From positions 1 to 7,946 of the forward strand of contig DOCS01000175.1 in NCBI GenBank assembly GCA_003503355.1: 7,946 bases of DNA, in the 5' to 3' direction. The position numbers and the translations under genes were made by a program. Under the pieces are notes generated by a model. That model was given only the letters and a program-made list of their open reading frames with translations, did not search any database and was not told the origin of the DNA. Shown here one piece after another: positions 5,465 through 7,946 of this stretch. The DNA comes from Opitutia bacterium. Lineage in GTDB: Bacteria; Verrucomicrobiota; Verrucomicrobiia; Opitutales; Coraliomargaritaceae. Positions within the stretch are counted from its first letter, which is position 1, and each line of letters begins with the position of its first letter.

Positions 5465-6673
5465 ATGAAAATCTTACACACCGCCGACTGGCATCTCGGT
5501 CAAAACTTCTACGACCGCGACCGACTCGCAGAGCAACGCCTGTTCCTAGACTTCCTGCTCGCGCAGATTGCGGAGCGCCACATCGACCTACTCATCATCG
5601 CCGGCGACATTTTCGACACTGCCAACCCGCCGCGTGCCGCGGAGCAAGTGTACTACGATTTCCTGACGCGGCTGTATGCGCTCAAGCATTGCGAGGCTGT
5701 GATCGTCGGGGGCAATCACGACTCTGCCCCCCATCTCGACGCCCCGCGCACAATTCTATCGAACCTCAACATTCATGTGGTCGGTCGGATTCCCGACGCG
5801 CCTGAAGACGCGATCCTTCGTTTTGAGCGCAATGGCAAACGGCTTTGCATTGCGGCGATCCCCTTCCTGCGCGACCGCGACGTGCGCCGCGCGATTGAGG
5901 GCGAAAGCTTCGATGCCATGGAAGCCCGCACCAAAGCCGGCATCGTCGAGACCTATCGTACCCTCGCAACCCTCAGCACAGTCGCCGCCCCGGCCAACGA
6001 GGTGTGCATCGCCACCGGTCACCTCACCGCCGTCGGCGGACGTCTGTCCGACAGTGAACGCTCGATCCATATTGGCAACCTGGGCAGCATCAGTGCCGAC
6101 CAATTTCCGCACGAATTCGACTACGTGGCGCTCGGTCACTTACACCAGCCGCAAGCGGTAGGCGACAGTGAGCACATCCGCTACTCCGGCAGCCCCATCC
6201 CTCTGAGCTTCTCAGAGTCCACCGACAAGCAGATGCGCCTGCTAACCATCGCGGACGACCACAGCCTGACACAGTCTACCATCACCATTCCTTTGGCCCG
6301 CCGGCTGCTACGCTTCAAAGGCAGTGCCGATACCGTGCAACTCGCCATTCAGGAGCTCAGCGTGAGCGACGACGAACTCGATCCATGGATTGAAGTCACT
6401 CTGACCGAGGGCGATATCAGCCCACTGATCAACGATCAGATCAGATCCGCCGCTGCAGCCAAATCCGCGGTGGTGCTCAAAGTCGGGCGTCAGCTCAAGG
6501 ACGTTCAGCTCGGCAACCTTCCCTCCGAATCGAGTAAAGCGATCAGCGAATGGAAGCCCTTCGCGGTATTCGAGAAACGCATCGAAGGCTACGATGGCGA
6601 CCTCGCGGCCGATGCCCTCAAGCAATACTTTAATCACGTGCTCAACGCAGTACAGGAGGACGACGCTCGATGA
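5465..6673 (+). CDS. sbcD: Exonuclease SbcCD subunit D (MRE11-type nuclease)
   Basis: This is the nuclease subunit of the SbcCD complex, a Mn2+-dependent double-strand exonuclease and single-strand endonuclease. The complex opens DNA hairpins and trims protein-blocked ends, acting with the SbcC ATPase on the nucleoid. The 402 residues match the usual family length (about 400). All calcineurin-like phosphoesterase motifs are visible: Asp8 and His10 (HTADWHLG), Asp48 (AGDIFD), Asn84-His85 (GGNHDS), His186 (TGHL) and His225/His227 (GHLHQP). After the catalytic domain (~1-250) comes the SbcD C-terminal cap/SbcC-binding region, including 'YSGSPIPLSFSE' (240-251). The ATG at 5465 starts directly at the conserved 'MKILHTADWHLGQ', so no other start is needed, although no ribosome binding site precedes it. 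The stop overlaps the sbcC start by ATGA. No key residue is missing. Confidence 0.97.
   Translation: MKILHTADWHLGQNFYDRDRLAEQRLFLDFLLAQIAERHIDLLIIAGDIFDTANPPRAAEQVYYDFLTRLYALKHCEAVIVGGNHDSAPHLDAPRTILSNLNIHVVGRIPDAPEDAILRFERNGKRLCIAAIPFLRDRDVRRAIEGESFDAMEARTKAGIVETYRTLATLSTVAAPANEVCIATGHLTAVGGRLSDSERSIHIGNLGSISADQFPHEFDYVALGHLHQPQAVGDSEHIRYSGSPIPLSFSESTDKQMRLLTIADDHSLTQSTITIPLARRLLRFKGSADTVQLAIQELSVSDDELDPWIEVTLTEGDISPLINDQIRSAAAAKSAVVLKVGRQLKDVQLGNLPSESSKAISEWKPFAVFEKRIEGYDGDLAADALKQYFNHVLNAVQEDDAR
6654..6660 (+). promoter_or_regulatory. Strong Shine-Dalgarno sequence for sbcC
   Basis: AGGAGGA lies inside the end of sbcD, nine bases before the sbcC ATG at 6670. It is the only near-perfect ribosome binding site in the window; the other three genes have none at their chosen starts. 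With the ATGA overlap it fixes the sbcC start and points to coupled or directly initiated translation within the operon. Confidence 0.8.
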
Positions 6674-7946
6674 AAATTCTCAAAATCACTTTTCAAAATC
6701 TCAATTCGCTCAAAGGCGAGCACAGTATCGACTTGGAAAACGGCCTGCTCAGCGAAGCCGGCATCTTCTCGATCACCGGTCCCACTGGCGCCGGCAAGAG
6801 CACCCTTCTCGATGCCATCACCCTCGCGCTGTTCGGCAAGGCCGCCCGCTACGACAAAGAAGCCAATCCCGGCGAAATGATGACCCGCGGCACCGGTGAG
6901 TGCGCGGCAGAGGTTTTATTTGAATGCAGTAAAGGACGCTACACCGCCAAATGGACACGTGCCCGAGCCCGCAAAAAGCCCGACGGCAAATTACAGGGCC
7001 CCAAGCGCGAAATCGCCAAGGCGGGCAGCGGTGAGATCCTGGCCGAAAAGCTCAAAGAAGCGGATCTCTTGGTAGAGTCGCTCACCGGACTCGATTACCA
7101 TCGCTTTCTGCGGTCCGTGCTCCTCGCTCAAGGCCGCTTCAAAGAATTTCTCGACGCCAATGACAACGAGCGCGGCGACTTGCTCGAAAAGATCACCGGC
7201 ACCGAGATCTACTCGCGCATTAGCAAGAAAGCCTTTGAGATCGAGCGTCAACACGACGAGGCGATTCAGACCGCCAAATCGCAACTCGACGGCGTCGCGC
7301 TCAAATCAGACGCAGTACTTGCCGAGTTGCAGGACGAACAGGCTGGTAAAGCACGCGAGATTACGACCGCCAAGTCTGAGCTCAAGGCAGTACAAGCCCA
7401 GCTACAGCGCTTTGAGACGCAGCAGCAACTCAATCAATCCTTGGCGCAATCCAAACAGGACTTACTCAGCTGGCAGGCCGCCGATCGCGCATTCGCACCC
7501 ACGCGTGAGCGACTGAGCCGTCAACAAGCAACGCAACCCTTTCAAGCGGGCCTAATCGAGCTCAATACACACACGCGCCAACTCGAGACGCTCAGCGACG
7601 AGCTGACCGAACTCACACACAACGCGCAACAGCAACAAAACGCCACCGCACAGCGCCTCGTGGGCACCCAACAGGCGGTCCAATCCGCCATCAGCGCCAA
7701 AGCTTCGCAGATAAGCACCCTGGTCGCGACACAGCAGCAGACCTCCAAATCCGAGCAAACCATCCGCAACTGGCTCACCGAGCACCACGCGGACCAAGCC
7801 ATCGAAGCCAGGCTCCCACTCGTCCGCACAACCGGCGAATCTGTGCGCCAGTCAGCACGGGATTTTAAAGCGCAACTTGCCGAACAAGCCACGCACGAAC
7901 AGGAGCAGGCAAAGACCCAAGCCGAGCTGCTGAACAAACAACACCT
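6670..7946 (+). CDS. sbcC: Exonuclease SbcCD subunit C (RAD50-type ATPase), 5' part
   Basis: This is the SMC-like ATPase partner of SbcD. It binds DNA ends, and ATP binding and hydrolysis gate nuclease access. Only the first 425 codons are in the window and the frame is open at the edge; family members are usually about 1000 or more residues, so roughly 40% is seen. The N-terminal lobe is intact: 'MKILKITFQNLNSLKG' opening, Walker A GPTGAGKST (37-45, Lys43) and the Q-loop in 'LLAQGRFKEFLDA' (Gln154). From about residue 185 the sequence becomes Gln-, Lys- and Glu-rich with few Gly or Pro, as expected for the ascending coiled coil. The zinc-hook CxxC, signature motif, Walker B and C-terminal lobe must lie beyond 7946. 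The gene overlaps sbcD by four bases. Confidence 0.95.
   Translation, partial: MKILKITFQNLNSLKGEHSIDLENGLLSEAGIFSITGPTGAGKSTLLDAITLALFGKAARYDKEANPGEMMTRGTGECAAEVLFECSKGRYTAKWTRARARKKPDGKLQGPKREIAKAGSGEILAEKLKEADLLVESLTGLDYHRFLRSVLLAQGRFKEFLDANDNERGDLLEKITGTEIYSRISKKAFEIERQHDEAIQTAKSQLDGVALKSDAVLAELQDEQAGKAREITTAKSELKAVQAQLQRFETQQQLNQSLAQSKQDLLSWQAADRAFAPTRERLSRQQATQPFQAGLIELNTHTRQLETLSDELTELTHNAQQQQNATAQRLVGTQQAVQSAISAKASQISTLVATQQQTSKSEQTIRNWLTEHHADQAIEARLPLVRTTGESVRQSARDFKAQLAEQATHEQEQAKTQAELLNKQH

Noticed and set aside
7542..7937. 131-codon minus-strand frame rich in Cys, Ser and Val
   Set aside because: It is the antisense of the Gln/Ala/Glu-rich SbcC coiled coil, whose reverse complement naturally reads as Cys/Ser/Leu-rich.

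Overview
The window reads as a bacterial chromosome segment, most likely from a marine Verrucomicrobiota (Opitutae/Puniceicoccales-like). This is an inference. It rests on a secreted protease built from a kexin-type catalytic domain, a P domain, two putative-Ig (He_PIG-like) domains and a C-terminal 'DPDxDGxxNLxEYAxG' module, an architecture I associate with secreted proteins of that phylum. It also rests on the lack of Shine-Dalgarno sequences before most starts and on hairpin-rich intergenic DNA. No rRNA or other marker gene is present to confirm it.

Layout. Positions 1-834 hold no gene I can support. The first ~180 bases look like a dispersed intergenic repeat, and the rest carries small palindromes and unconvincing short reading frames. 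Positions 835-1314 encode a small hypothetical protein. A strong hairpin follows it, and then a pair of overlapping hairpins that cannot form together (1393-1440). Positions 1545-5216 encode the main accessory gene: a secreted, 1223-residue, calcium-dependent, furin/kexin-like (S8B) serine protease. It has a signal peptide, a propeptide ending in an RNKR furin-type site, a complete catalytic triad and oxyanion Asn, conserved acidic S1-pocket residues, a P domain, two Ig-like domains, a tandemly duplicated beta-rich module and a C-terminal segment with an EF-hand-like loop. A 248-base gap follows. Positions 5465 to the end of the window hold sbcD and the 5' 40% or so of sbcC, overlapping by ATGA.

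The genes do not form one pathway. sbcD-sbcC is a standard DNA end-processing operon: the MRE11/RAD50-type nuclease that opens hairpins and cleans blocked ends. The protease is a separate exported hydrolase with its own leader. All genes are on the + strand, but the hairpins and spacing suggest three transcription units. I do not see a new multi-gene system. The most informative points are the agreement between the protease's own propeptide site and its predicted substrate pocket, and the structured, possibly repetitive intergenic DNA.
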